DNA of 64,000 nt, taken from assembly GCA_035560555.1 (NCBI GenBank), contig DATMZF010000029.1, positions 1-64,000 of the forward strand. The letters are read 5' to 3'. A program made the position numbers and the translations under genes. Shown in pieces: positions 41,395 to 50,304 of the stretch (its first letter is position 1; each line of letters begins with the position of its first letter). Origin of the DNA: UBA11090 sp035560555. Lineage in GTDB: Bacteria; Spirochaetota; Spirochaetia; Treponematales; Rectinemataceae. Under the pieces are notes generated by a model. It was given only the letters and a program-made list of their open reading frames with translations. It was not told where the DNA came from and ran no database searches.

Positions 41395-42936
41395 ATGAGA
41401 AAAAGATCTCTCGGAATCTTGCTGATTATCGCGGTTCTACTGGCTTTCGGAACCATGACGGGCTGGGCACAGGGCGCGAAGGACAAACCCCTCAAGCTCA
41501 GGCTGATCGCTTCGCTGGCATCGCTCGACTGGGAACAGACCACGAACACTCGAGACATGAAAGTCTGGCATCAGATGTACGAGGGCCTCTATGGCATGGA
41601 CGAATCCAAGAATGGCTACTACATGGAACTCGCCAAGAAAATCGACGTCAGCAAAGACCAGAAAGCGTACACCATCGATCTCGTGGACGGCGTAAAGTTC
41701 CAGAACGGCGATCCCCTGAAGGCCTCCGATGTCGCGTTTAGCTACAAACGCGCCATGAAGAACTCCAGGTTCAATTACCTGACCTCCATGATCGAGAAAG
41801 TCGAAGCTGTCGACGACAACACCGTCAGGATCACCTTGGACAAACCCTATTCCCCGATCGGCCATACGTTCTTCTGCATCAAGATATTGAGCGAGAAGGA
41901 AGTCACGGCACAGGGATCCAAGTTCGGCACCATCCCGAACAAGGCCGGCACCGGCGCTTACTATGTCACCGAATACAACATCGCCACAGGCGTCAAGCTC
42001 CAGGCCTTCGAGGGTTACTGGAGAGGCGCGCCCGCCATCAAGAATATCGAATACGCCGTCATTTCCGACGAGACCGCCGCTGTCATCGCCTACGAAAACG
42101 GCGAGCTGGATTACTTCGAAGACGTTCCCCTCTCGGCGTGGAAGTCGATCTCGAAAGTCGCCGGCGACAACGGAAAGCTGATCAAGGGCAACAATATCAT
42201 GTTCATGGCCGTGAACTATCTTTCCCCGAAAAAGGCGCTCGCCAACCAGAAAGTGCGCGAGGCTATTTTCTACGCCATCAACAAGCACGACATCAACCTC
42301 GCGGTCTGCGACGGCTACGGAATCGAAGCGACGCAGTACATGCCCTCCGAATACGTGGCGACCTCGCCCGTGGACGGATTCAAGACCTACGATTTCAACC
42401 CGGAGCTTTCCAAGAAGCTGCTCGCCGAAGCGGGCTACCCCAAGGGCCTCGATGTCGGAACCATCCTGACCTATGGCGCCAGCACCTCCAACAATTCCAA
42501 GATGGCTCAGGTTCTCCAGGCCAACCTCGCCGACGTCGGGATCACCGCCGCGGTATCGGTCATGGAAGCCGCCGTCGTGACCCCGAAACTCTATACGCAG
42601 AACTATGACATCTGCGTGTTCGCCGACTCCGGCAACTACGACTACAACAATATCCGCCAGCAGGTTCACAGCGAGTCCACCGGCATGTACGTCGTCAAGT
42701 ACAAGGACGGTCCCTTCAACTGGAAACGGCTCGAAGAGCTCGTCGACCTCGGCGTGTCCACGGTCGACGTCGCGAAACGCCGCGGCTACTACACCGAACT
42801 CTGGACAATCGTCATGGATTCCGCGACGATCCTGCCCTGCCTGCACCGACCAGTGGGCATCGTGTGGTCCAAGAGCCTGAACATCGGCCAGCCCGTTCCC
42901 ACGTACTACAAGGTGCGCACGTTCAGCAGGAAATAG
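41395..42936 (+). CDS. ABC importer substrate-binding protein, family 5, operon 2
   Basis: A 513-residue exported binding protein. The signal peptide is MRKRSLGILLIIAVLLAFGT, cut near WAQG. SBP_bac_5 features include DGVKFQNGDPLKASDVAFSY (residues ~100-120), GTGAYYVTEY and VREAIFYAINKHDINLAVCD. It delivers peptides or related solutes to the permeases encoded next. The operon's two alanine dehydrogenase-type enzymes hint at an amino-acid-derived ligand such as an opine or dipeptide. AGGAGAA supports the ATG. Confidence 0.9.
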   Translation: MRKRSLGILLIIAVLLAFGTMTGWAQGAKDKPLKLRLIASLASLDWEQTTNTRDMKVWHQMYEGLYGMDESKNGYYMELAKKIDVSKDQKAYTIDLVDGVKFQNGDPLKASDVAFSYKRAMKNSRFNYLTSMIEKVEAVDDNTVRITLDKPYSPIGHTFFCIKILSEKEVTAQGSKFGTIPNKAGTGAYYVTEYNIATGVKLQAFEGYWRGAPAIKNIEYAVISDETAAVIAYENGELDYFEDVPLSAWKSISKVAGDNGKLIKGNNIMFMAVNYLSPKKALANQKVREAIFYAINKHDINLAVCDGYGIEATQYMPSEYVATSPVDGFKTYDFNPELSKKLLAEAGYPKGLDVGTILTYGASTSNNSKMAQVLQANLADVGITAAVSVMEAAVVTPKLYTQNYDICVFADSGNYDYNNIRQQVHSESTGMYVVKYKDGPFNWKRLEELVDLGVSTVDVAKRRGYYTELWTIVMDSATILPCLHRPVGIVWSKSLNIGQPVPTYYKVRTFSRK

Positions 42937-42999
42937 CCAGGAACGACGGGCTTGAGAATCGATTGAACCGTATTGTAGAATCGGCACTACGGGGAATTC

Positions 43000-43037
43000 A
43001 GGGCGTTTTCGCGCCGCATCCGGCGCGGGAATGCCCT
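43000..43037 (+). other. Long intercistronic stem-loop, binding protein to permease
   Basis: AGGGCGTTTTCGCGCCG (43000-43016) pairs over all 17 positions, three of them G-U, with 43021-43037, leaving a CATC loop. It sits in the 135-bp gap after the binding-protein gene and has no U-tract. It is well suited to protect the upstream message from 3-prime exonucleases. Confidence 0.7.
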
Positions 43038-43071
43038 GATACTTTATGGTGCGGCCCGCATGGAGCTTTAG

Positions 43072-44013
43072 ATGTACAGATACATAATCAAGAGAATCCT
43101 ATTTCTCATACCCACGATTCTGGGCGTCATCTTCATCATTTTCCTTGTGGGAAACATCACGCCAGGCGATCCGGCGCGCGCCCTGCTCGGCGTATCGGCT
43201 CCCCAGGCTGACGTCGACCAGCTCAACCACGAGTTGGGATACGACCAGCCGTTTCTCAAAAAGTACGTCAACTATGTCAAGAACATGGTGGTGAACCGCG
43301 ATTTCGGCACCTCCTATTTCACGAAACAGTCGGTGTTCGACGAGATATGGCCGCGCTACCTTATAACCATCAAGCTCGCGCTGATGGGCGTTTTTCTCTC
43401 GGCCATGATCGGGATTCCCTTGGGCATCTACGCGGCGGTCAAGCAGTATTCGCTGTGGGACACCATCCCCTCCATCATCGCCTTCCTGATCGCGGCGATC
43501 CCCTCCTTCGTGCTGGGCATGCTGCTCCTGTTCTTCTTTTCGCTGAAACTCAACTGGCTGCCTTCCTATGGCATCAGCTCATTCAAGAACTACATCATGC
43601 CGGCGCTGGCCATTTCGGTTCCGCCGGCCGCGATGAACATGCGGTTCACGAAATCATCCATGCTGGAATCCATACGGCAGGATTACGTGCGCACCGCCCG
43701 CGCCAAAGGCGCTCCCGAGAACGTCGTCATCTGGAAACACGCGCTCAAGAACGCGCTGCTGCCGGTCATCACCAACATAGGCTTGAGCCTCGGCAGCCTC
43801 ATCGCCGGAGCCGTCGTCGCCGAAAAACTCTTCTCGATTCCCGGCATCGGCAGCCTGATCGTCGATCGCATCACCTACAAGGACGAGCCTGTCATCATCG
43901 CGGGCACCATACTCATCGCCATCTGCTTCATGGTCGTCATGCTGATCGTCGACTTGATCTACGCCTACATCGACCCGCGGATAAGGGCCAAGTACGCCAG
44001 GACAAAGGGTTGA
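43072..44013 (+). CDS. ABC importer permease, DppB type, operon 2
   Basis: A 313-residue permease with the MYRYIIKRILFLIPTILGVI first helix, six membrane segments, an EAA loop (ARAKGAPENVVIWKHALKN) and the terminal LIYAYIDPRIRAKY. Ribosome binding site: GGAG at 43062-43065. Works with the next gene product. Confidence 0.92.
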   Translation: MYRYIIKRILFLIPTILGVIFIIFLVGNITPGDPARALLGVSAPQADVDQLNHELGYDQPFLKKYVNYVKNMVVNRDFGTSYFTKQSVFDEIWPRYLITIKLALMGVFLSAMIGIPLGIYAAVKQYSLWDTIPSIIAFLIAAIPSFVLGMLLLFFFSLKLNWLPSYGISSFKNYIMPALAISVPPAAMNMRFTKSSMLESIRQDYVRTARAKGAPENVVIWKHALKNALLPVITNIGLSLGSLIAGAVVAEKLFSIPGIGSLIVDRITYKDEPVIIAGTILIAICFMVVMLIVDLIYAYIDPRIRAKYARTKG

Positions 44014-44017
44014 TACG

Positions 44018-44983
44018 ATGGAAATAAAAACAATGGACAATCGAGGGAATGGAGACTCAGGCGGGACCGTGGCCGCGAACGGAATCCCGAACGGCGACGG
44101 GATCACGAATGGCGCCGCGGAAGGCAACCTCTTCAAGAAACAGAGCCAGGCTAAGGAAATCTGGCGCCGATTCAAGAAAAGCAAGGGCGCCGTCATCGGC
44201 CTCGTCATGTTCACCGCCATTTTCCTGGTCCTCCTCTGCGCCAATTTCATTACCCCCTACAGCATGGCCACCAAACAGCAGCTCGCCAACAAGCTTTCTC
44301 CCCCGTCGGCGGCTCATTTGCTGGGAACGGACGCTTTCGGCCGCGACCTCTTCGCGCGCATCATCCACGGCGGCAGGATGTCGCTGATCGTCGCGCTCCT
44401 GGCGACAATGACATCCTGCGTACTGGGCAGCGCGCTCGGCGCCATAGCGGGCTACTTCGGCGGGAAGATAGACAGCCTCATCATGAGGTCACTGGACATC
44501 TTCATGTCCATACCGGACATCCTCTTCACTATGGCCGTGGTTTTCGCCCTGGGCTCCAGCTTCACGAACCTCCTCTTCGCCCTGACGCTGGCCTACTTCA
44601 CGAACTACGTTCGCCTCGTCCGTTCGCAGGTGCTCAATCTGGCCGAGCTGGATTACGTGGAAGCGGCCAGGGCGGGCGGATCGGGCAGCGCCCGCATAAT
44701 CCTGAGCCACATCCTGCCCAACGCCATGGGCGTTATCATCGTCAACACGACGCTCAACGTCGCGAAGATCATTCTGTACGAATCGACCTTGAGCTTCCTG
44801 GGTCTGGGCATGCCGCCGCCCGCGCCCGAATGGGGCCTGCTTCTTTCGGATGCCCGCGAGTACATGCGCGACGCGCCCTATCTCATGTTCTTCCCCGCGC
44901 TGGCGATCGTCCTGACCGCCTGTTCGGTCAACCTCATCGGCGATGGCCTGAGGGATGCGCTGGATCCGCATCTGAAGTCCTGA
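44018..44983 (+). CDS. ABC importer permease, DppC type, operon 2
   Basis: A 321-residue permease. A hydrophilic Asn/Gly-rich N-terminus of about 40 residues precedes the usual EIWRRFKKSKGAVIGLVMFT first helix, and another ATG at 44033 could also serve as start. LLGTDAFGRDLFARIIHGGR and the EAA loop EAARAGGSGSARIILSHILP are DppC signatures; the C-terminus is GDGLRDALDPHLKS. Confidence 0.9.
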   Translation: MEIKTMDNRGNGDSGGTVAANGIPNGDGITNGAAEGNLFKKQSQAKEIWRRFKKSKGAVIGLVMFTAIFLVLLCANFITPYSMATKQQLANKLSPPSAAHLLGTDAFGRDLFARIIHGGRMSLIVALLATMTSCVLGSALGAIAGYFGGKIDSLIMRSLDIFMSIPDILFTMAVVFALGSSFTNLLFALTLAYFTNYVRLVRSQVLNLAELDYVEAARAGGSGSARIILSHILPNAMGVIIVNTTLNVAKIILYESTLSFLGLGMPPPAPEWGLLLSDAREYMRDAPYLMFFPALAIVLTACSVNLIGDGLRDALDPHLKS

Positions 44984-45013
44984 TTCAAGATTCATTGAAG
45001 GGAATGCACAGGT

Positions 45014-46018
45014 ATGAGCGAAACAATTCTGGATATCGAAGACTTGACCGTCGTCTATAAAACCGACCTGGAAACGATCAGGGCGGTCAACGGCATAGAT
45101 CTGAAGATAGGCGTGGGCAAGACCCTCGGGCTCGTGGGCGAAACGGGCGCCGGCAAGACGACGACCGCCCTGTCCATCCTGCGACTGCTCCCTAGCAACA
45201 CGGGCAGAATTCTCAAAGGGTCCATACGATTCCACGACCTCGACATCCTTGGCCTGGAAGAAGCCAAGATGCGCGAGATCCGCGGAGCCAAGATCGCCAT
45301 GGTTTTCCAGGACCCCATGACGAGCCTGAATCCCGTCATATCGGTGGGCGATCAGATCGCCGAGGCGATCGAACTGCACAACGAGAAGATGGGCAAAGAA
45401 GATATCCAAAAACGCGTGGAAGAGATCCTCTCGCTGGTGGGAATTCTTCCTTCGAGGAAAATAGACTATCCGCACCAGTTTTCCGGCGGGATGAAACAGC
45501 GCGTGGTGATTGCGATGGCGCTCGCCTGCGAGCCGGAACTGCTGATAGCGGACGAGCCGACGACAGCCCTCGACGTCACGATCCAGGCCCAGGTGCTCAT
45601 GATGATTAAGGAACTGAGGAATCGCCTCGGCACCTCGATGCTCATGATCACCCACAATCTGGGCATCGTCGCGAAAATCTGCGACGACGTGGCGGTGATG
45701 TACGCGGGCGAGATCGTCGAGGCGGGTAGCGTCGAGGACCTCTTCCTCGGAAAAAAGCACCATCCGTATACGGAAGGCCTGTTCGGCTCGATCCCGAGCC
45801 TCTCCTCGCGCTCGGCTCGCCTCAATCCCATCCCCGGCCTGATGCCCGATCCCTCCAACCTGCCGGAGGGCTGCTGCTTCGAACCGAGGTGCAAGTACCG
45901 CATGGATATCTGCGCGAAGACGCACCCTGAGAGCATCCGCTTCGGGACACATTCCCTGCGCTGCCATTTGTTCGACCAAAGCTCGACGCGGCCTGAAGAG
46001 ACGGGGCTGAAACCATGA
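45014..46018 (+). CDS. ABC importer ATPase, DppD type, operon 2
   Basis: A 334-residue ATP-binding subunit: Walker A GETGAGKT, Q-loop VFQDPMTSLNP, signature FSGGMKQRVVIAMAL, Walker B LLIADEPTTALD, switch His in ITHNLG. The C-terminal oligopeptide domain has CCFEPRCKYRMDIC. It overlaps the DppF gene by four bases. Confidence 0.93.
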   Translation: MSETILDIEDLTVVYKTDLETIRAVNGIDLKIGVGKTLGLVGETGAGKTTTALSILRLLPSNTGRILKGSIRFHDLDILGLEEAKMREIRGAKIAMVFQDPMTSLNPVISVGDQIAEAIELHNEKMGKEDIQKRVEEILSLVGILPSRKIDYPHQFSGGMKQRVVIAMALACEPELLIADEPTTALDVTIQAQVLMMIKELRNRLGTSMLMITHNLGIVAKICDDVAVMYAGEIVEAGSVEDLFLGKKHHPYTEGLFGSIPSLSSRSARLNPIPGLMPDPSNLPEGCCFEPRCKYRMDICAKTHPESIRFGTHSLRCHLFDQSSTRPEETGLKP

Positions 46019-46992
46019 ACGACAACAGAGTTCCCTTGATCGAGATAAAGGACCTGAGAAAGCTATTCAAGCTGAAGGGCGGAGACCTGCTTCACGCCGT
46101 GGACGGGATAAACCTCAAAATTTATCCGCGAGAGACCGTGGGCGTGGTGGGCGAGTCGGGATGCGGTAAAAGCACCCTGGGAAGATCCATACTCAGGTTG
46201 ATCGATCCAACCTCGGGCGCCGTTTTCTACAACGGGCGGAACATCCTGGACTTAAGTCCGAGAAAGATGCGCGAGATGCGCAAGGACCTGCAGATCATAT
46301 TCCAGGACCCCTATTCGAGCATCGATCCGCGCAAATCCGTGATAGAAGTCATCGCGGAGTACATGTTCATCCATAGAATGTTCAGGACGAGGGCGGAGAC
46401 CTACAATCGCGCCGCCGAGCTGATGGACCTCGTGGGCCTGGCTCGACGCTACGCGAACTCCTACCCCCACGAACTGGACGGCGGGCGCAGACAGCGCGTC
46501 GGGATCGCCCGGGCGCTCTCCCTGAACCCCAAGTTCATCGTCTGCGACGAACCCGTCTCGGCCCTCGACGTATCCATCCAGGCGCAAATACTGAACCTGC
46601 TCATGGACCTGGAGGACGAGCTCGGGCTGACCTACATGTTCGTCACGCACGACATGAGCGTCGTCAAGCACATCTCGAACAAGATCATGGTCATGTATCT
46701 CGGCAAGTGCGCCGAGATGGCGCCCTCGGACGAACTTTTCGAGAATCCGCAGCACCCCTACACCAAGGCGCTGCTCAGCGCCATACCGGAAGCCGATTTT
46801 TCCAAGCGGAACAAGGAATTCATCCTCATAAAGGGCGAGATCAGCAACCCCATCAACGTGAAGCCCGGCTGCAGATTCGCGAAACGCTGCGATTACTGCA
46901 TGGAACAGTGCGCGTATACGGATCCCGAACTGGTAGAAATATCTCCCGACCACTATGTTTCCTGTTTCCTGATGAAACAGAGAGGAGCGTGA
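46015..46992 (+). CDS. ABC importer ATPase, DppF type, operon 2
   Basis: A 325-residue ATP-binding subunit: Walker A GESGCGKS, IIFQDPYSSIDPRK, and a signature of the form LDGGRRQRIGIARAL-like (here ELDGGRRQRVGIARAL) in place of LSGGQ. Walker B is FIVCDEPVSALD. The same LDGG change occurs in the DppF-type ATPase of operon 3. The C-terminus has CRFAKRCDYCMEQC. GAGGAG near its stop serves the next gene. Confidence 0.93.
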   Translation: MNDNRVPLIEIKDLRKLFKLKGGDLLHAVDGINLKIYPRETVGVVGESGCGKSTLGRSILRLIDPTSGAVFYNGRNILDLSPRKMREMRKDLQIIFQDPYSSIDPRKSVIEVIAEYMFIHRMFRTRAETYNRAAELMDLVGLARRYANSYPHELDGGRRQRVGIARALSLNPKFIVCDEPVSALDVSIQAQILNLLMDLEDELGLTYMFVTHDMSVVKHISNKIMVMYLGKCAEMAPSDELFENPQHPYTKALLSAIPEADFSKRNKEFILIKGEISNPINVKPGCRFAKRCDYCMEQCAYTDPELVEISPDHYVSCFLMKQRGA

Positions 46993-46994
46993 CC

Positions 46995-48167
46995 ATGACC
47001 TTTGGAGTCCTGAAGGATATCAAGACCGGCGAAAATCGCGTCATGATGACCCCCGTGGAAGTCGCTTCCATCGTCGCCGACGGCCACAAGGTGCTGGCGC
47101 AGAAGGACTGCGGCGCAGGAAGCGGCTTTTTCGACGAGCGGTATAGGGCGGCAGGCGCGGAAATCGTGGAGACTATGGAAGAGATGTACGCCCGCTGCGA
47201 CATGCTCGTGAAGGTGAAGGAAATCGAAAAAAGCGAATACGGACTCCTCAGGGAGGGCCAGATCATTGTCACCTGCATCCATCCGGCGGGCCACCCCGAA
47301 GAGCTGGACGCCCTGCTGGAGAAAAAAGTCATCGCCTTCACCGCCGAGGACAGCCACCGCTACGGCTCGCCCAATTGCGAGGCCGCGGGCAAGCAGGGAG
47401 CCCTGTTCGGCCTGGAATCCCTCCTCACCATCAACGGCGGCAAGGGCAAGTTCGTGAGCGGCCTCGCCGGGGCCCCCGGCATCAAGGCGGTCATTCTCGG
47501 CGCCGGCGTCGTGGGAAAATCGGCGCTCCAGGTGCTCCAGTGCCTCGGCGCCTGGGTCACCGTCCTGGACATCAACCTCGCCGCCCTGCGCGAAATCGGC
47601 CCCATGTACCACGAGCGCGTGAACACGATGTTCTGCACCAAGGAAGTGATCGCCAAACTCCTGCCCGAAACGGACCTCATCATCAACTGCGTGAAATGGC
47701 CCAAGCAGCGCAAGGATTTTCTCGTCGACAAGGAAATGCTGAAGCTCATGGAGCCTGGATCGGTGCTGGTGGACATCAGCAACGACGATCCGGGAGCCAT
47801 AGAAAGCAGCCACGAGACCCACCACGACAATCCGCGCTATGTCGTCAACGGCGTCGTCCACTACTGCGTCAGCAACATTCCCGGCGCCATCGCGCAGTCC
47901 ACCTCCATAGCCTACGCGGCCGAGATGCTGCCTCACTTCAGGAGCATCCTGAACAACGGCGTCGCGGAAGCCTGCGTGAGGGACGGCTACCTGAGGCGCA
48001 GCCTCACCGCCTACAAAGGCCTTTTGACGCACGAGGAAGCGAGCGGCATCCAGGGCAAGCCCTGGATCAGGCCCGAAGAAGCGCTCGGCATCGTTGGCAG
48101 GAAACTGGATCCGGCCCCGCCCGCCACCACGACACGCTCCGAGAATTACATAAAAGGAATACTATAA
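46995..48167 (+). CDS. Alanine dehydrogenase/PNT-family protein (first of tandem pair)
   Basis: A 390-residue oxidoreductase. The catalytic positions of alanine dehydrogenase are conserved with matching numbering: Arg15 (GENRV), Lys75 (VKVKE) and His96 (CIHPAGH). The NAD site is AVILGAGVVGKSALQVL followed by VTVLDIN. It differs from true Ald in AFTAEDSHRYGSPNCEAAGK, where Ald has AYETV...LPLLAPMSEVAG, so the substrate probably differs; N-(carboxyethyl)ornithine synthase and related opine-type enzymes share this fold. It follows the DppF stop by two bases and overlaps the next gene by one. Confidence 0.85.
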   Translation: MTFGVLKDIKTGENRVMMTPVEVASIVADGHKVLAQKDCGAGSGFFDERYRAAGAEIVETMEEMYARCDMLVKVKEIEKSEYGLLREGQIIVTCIHPAGHPEELDALLEKKVIAFTAEDSHRYGSPNCEAAGKQGALFGLESLLTINGGKGKFVSGLAGAPGIKAVILGAGVVGKSALQVLQCLGAWVTVLDINLAALREIGPMYHERVNTMFCTKEVIAKLLPETDLIINCVKWPKQRKDFLVDKEMLKLMEPGSVLVDISNDDPGAIESSHETHHDNPRYVVNGVVHYCVSNIPGAIAQSTSIAYAAEMLPHFRSILNNGVAEACVRDGYLRRSLTAYKGLLTHEEASGIQGKPWIRPEEALGIVGRKLDPAPPATTTRSENYIKGIL

Positions 48168-49291
48168 TGGTCATCGGCATCCCGAAAGAAATAAAGAACA
48201 ATGAGTACCGCTGCGCGGCCACGCCCGGCACGGTTTCCGAACTCGCGAGGAAGGGACACAGCGTCCTCGTCGAACCGGGCGCCGGCCTCGGCAGCTCCAT
48301 AAGCGACGAGGATTTTCGGCGGGCCGGCGCCGCCATAACCGACAGAGACAGCCTGTACCGAAACTGCGAAATGCTCTACAAGGTCAAGGAGATCATGGAG
48401 CCTGAATTCAAGTATCTCAGGAAAGGCATGATCATCTTCACCTATCTGCATTCGAACGGCCACCGCGAGATGACCGACAAGCTGCTCGAGGCTAAGGTCA
48501 TCGGCATAGCGTACGAGGACATCACCGACGAGTCGGGCGCCTTCCCCCTGCTCGCCCCCATGAGCGAAATCGCGGGAAAGGGCGGCTTCATAGCGGCCTG
48601 TCACCATATGCAGAGCGTCGCCGGCGGATGCGGAATCCTCCTGGGCCGCGTCTCGGGCGTCCGGACTCCGGAGATCACGATAATAGGAGCGGGCAACGCG
48701 GGGCTCGGGGCCGCCGAAATGGCCGCCGGACTCGGCAATCGGGTGACCATCCTCGATATCTCGAAGGAGAGCATGGACGCCGCCAAGGCTCGCCTGCCGG
48801 CCAATGTGGAGTTCCTGTACTCGAACCACGACAATCTCATGAAATGCCTGGCCCGGTCGGACGTGCTCCTGAACTGCATTCTCTGGCCAAAGGCGCGCAA
48901 GGATCATCTCGTGACTCGCGACATGCTCAGGAGCATGAAACCTTCCGCCCTGATCGTCGACGTGTCCTGCGACGAAGGCGGCGCCATCGAGACCTGCAGG
49001 GCGACATCCCACGATGACCCGGTCTACCGCGAGGAAGGCATCGCGCATTATTGCGTCGACAACATTCCCTCAGCCTTCTCCGCCTCCGCGACGGCGGCGT
49101 TGGCCTCCGCCACCCTGCCCTACGCCCTCCAGATAGCTGGGAAGGGCGCCTTGAAGGCGCTACGCGAAAACGCCCACTTGCGGCATGGGCTCACCTGCTA
49201 TTTCGGCGACCTCACGCTGGAAGAGACGGGGCTCAAGCAGTCTCGGCCATATAAAAACCCGGGCTCGCTGCCGGATTTCGCGTCGCGGTAA
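48167..49291 (+). CDS. Alanine dehydrogenase-like protein (second of tandem pair)
   Basis: A 374-residue protein closer to classical Ald: IPKEIKNNEYRCAATPGTVS, Arg15, Lys72 (YKVKEIMEPE), His93 (TYLHSNGH), then AYEDITDESGAFPLLAPMSE and IIGAGNAGLGAAEMAAGLG for NAD. Ald converts L-alanine to pyruvate and ammonia with NAD+. The ATG at 48167 overlaps the preceding TAA. With its partner it could process both halves of an imported alanine-containing compound, or form a hetero-oligomer; both ideas are inference. Confidence 0.87.
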   Translation: MVIGIPKEIKNNEYRCAATPGTVSELARKGHSVLVEPGAGLGSSISDEDFRRAGAAITDRDSLYRNCEMLYKVKEIMEPEFKYLRKGMIIFTYLHSNGHREMTDKLLEAKVIGIAYEDITDESGAFPLLAPMSEIAGKGGFIAACHHMQSVAGGCGILLGRVSGVRTPEITIIGAGNAGLGAAEMAAGLGNRVTILDISKESMDAAKARLPANVEFLYSNHDNLMKCLARSDVLLNCILWPKARKDHLVTRDMLRSMKPSALIVDVSCDEGGAIETCRATSHDDPVYREEGIAHYCVDNIPSAFSASATAALASATLPYALQIAGKGALKALRENAHLRHGLTCYFGDLTLEETGLKQSRPYKNPGSLPDFASR

Positions 49292-49545
49292 AACCGACCT
49301 GTAAAACCTGCCTGCAAAGCCCGCCTATCAGGCTGCCCTGTAAAGCCGGCCCCCTCGTCGCTTCAGCGGACGAGCCATCCTCACCGCCCGCCAAGGGACC
49401 CGCCGCCCTTCTCTCGCGGCCCTTGAAGAGAGGTCGACAATGGCTGCGGGCCGAAACATCGGCCCGGAAGGGATTCGTCTTGACCGCGGCTCGTGGTCCG
49501 TGTACGGTTCATGTGCGATGCTATGTGTACCAAGGAGGATTTTTT
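49292..49545 (+). promoter_or_regulatory. Intergenic region with possible promoter
   Basis: A 254-bp gap without a gene. TTGACC (49480-49485) and TACGGT (49503-49508) with a 17-bp spacer are the best promoter candidate; an extended -10-like TGCTATGTG follows at 49519-49527. Direct repeats of CTGTAAAxCCxGCC at about 49301 and 49336 have no known role. Confidence 0.35.
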
Positions 49546-50235
49546 ATGAAGAAAATGTTGACGTTGGCAATCGTTCTGGCGTTGTTCGCCCTGATTCCGG
49601 CGATGGCCGCCAGTGAAACCGAACTCAAGGCGAATTATGAAGTCGCCGCCAAGGCCGCCGCCGCCGCGCCCCAGGACTATGCGCTCAACTGGAAAGCCGC
49701 CGAAGCCGCGCGAAAATATGGAGATTTCCTCGTCGAGGAAGAATCGTCGGGTTGGAAGGAAACCGCTCGCGCCGCCGCGAAAGAGGGCATCAAGTACGGC
49801 GAAATCGCCTGCGCGATAAATCCGACGGGCATCGAGGGCTGGTACTACTATGGGCTCTGCGTCGGCACCTACTCCGACTGCGTGAGCATCGTCAAAGCCC
49901 TCGCCGAAGGCCTCAAAGGCAAGACCCAGAAAGGTTTCGAGAACGCCTACAAGTACGACAAGATGTACGACAAGGGCGGCCCCATGCTCTCCCTGGGACG
50001 CTTCTGGCAGGTTCTGCCCGGGATAGCGGGCCAGGACAGAAAAAAGGCCGAACAGCTTTTCAATGAGTACATTTCGCTCTTCGGCGCGAAGCCGGACGCG
50101 AACAGCGACGCCTGGTTCTTCCGCGGACAGCTTTATAAAGATATGGGCAAAACTGCCGAAGCGAAAGCGGATCTGCAAAAATCATCGGGCATGGGCAACA
50201 AGGACGCCACGAGACTCCTCGCGGAGATGAAATAA
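49546..50235 (+). CDS. Periplasmic TatT-like (TRAP T-component) helical repeat protein
   Basis: A 229-residue exported protein with signal peptide (MKKMLTLAIVLALFALIPAM). The mature part is all-helical with TPR-like features: AIAxNPTGIEGWYYYGLCVG and DAWFFRGQLYKDMGKTAEAK. MLSLGRFWQVLPGIAGQDRK resembles the GRFYxxLPW segment of TatT (Tp0956-type) proteins. In spirochaetes TatT works with a TRAP importer, but no TRAP genes lie here. AAGGAGG gives a strong start. Confidence 0.7.
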   Translation: MKKMLTLAIVLALFALIPAMAASETELKANYEVAAKAAAAAPQDYALNWKAAEAARKYGDFLVEEESSGWKETARAAAKEGIKYGEIACAINPTGIEGWYYYGLCVGTYSDCVSIVKALAEGLKGKTQKGFENAYKYDKMYDKGGPMLSLGRFWQVLPGIAGQDRKKAEQLFNEYISLFGAKPDANSDAWFFRGQLYKDMGKTAEAKADLQKSSGMGNKDATRLLAEMK

Positions 50236-50260
50236 AAAGCCCTCGCGGTCACGACAAAGA

Positions 50261-50292
50261 GCCCCGAGCGAGGCATATGCCTCGCCCGGGGC
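50261..50292 (+). terminator. Bidirectional terminator hairpin
   Basis: GCCCCG (50261-50266) and CGGGGC (50287-50292) flank a GCGAGGCATATGCCTCGC self-complementary core. It lies between convergent stops at 50235 and 50305; T-rich sequence after the stem is weak on both sides. Confidence 0.65.
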
Positions 50293-50304
50293 ATTAGGGA
50301 ATTC

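Noticed and set aside
41437..42987. A 516-codon open frame opposite the operon 2 binding-protein gene
   Set aside because: It mirrors a well-recognised SBP gene with signal peptide, promoter and ribosome site; the translation has no family features and is a GC-driven shadow.
44489..45979. A 496-codon minus-strand frame over the DppC/DppD genes of operon 2
   Set aside because: Antisense shadow of recognised genes, with no ribosome site or domain.
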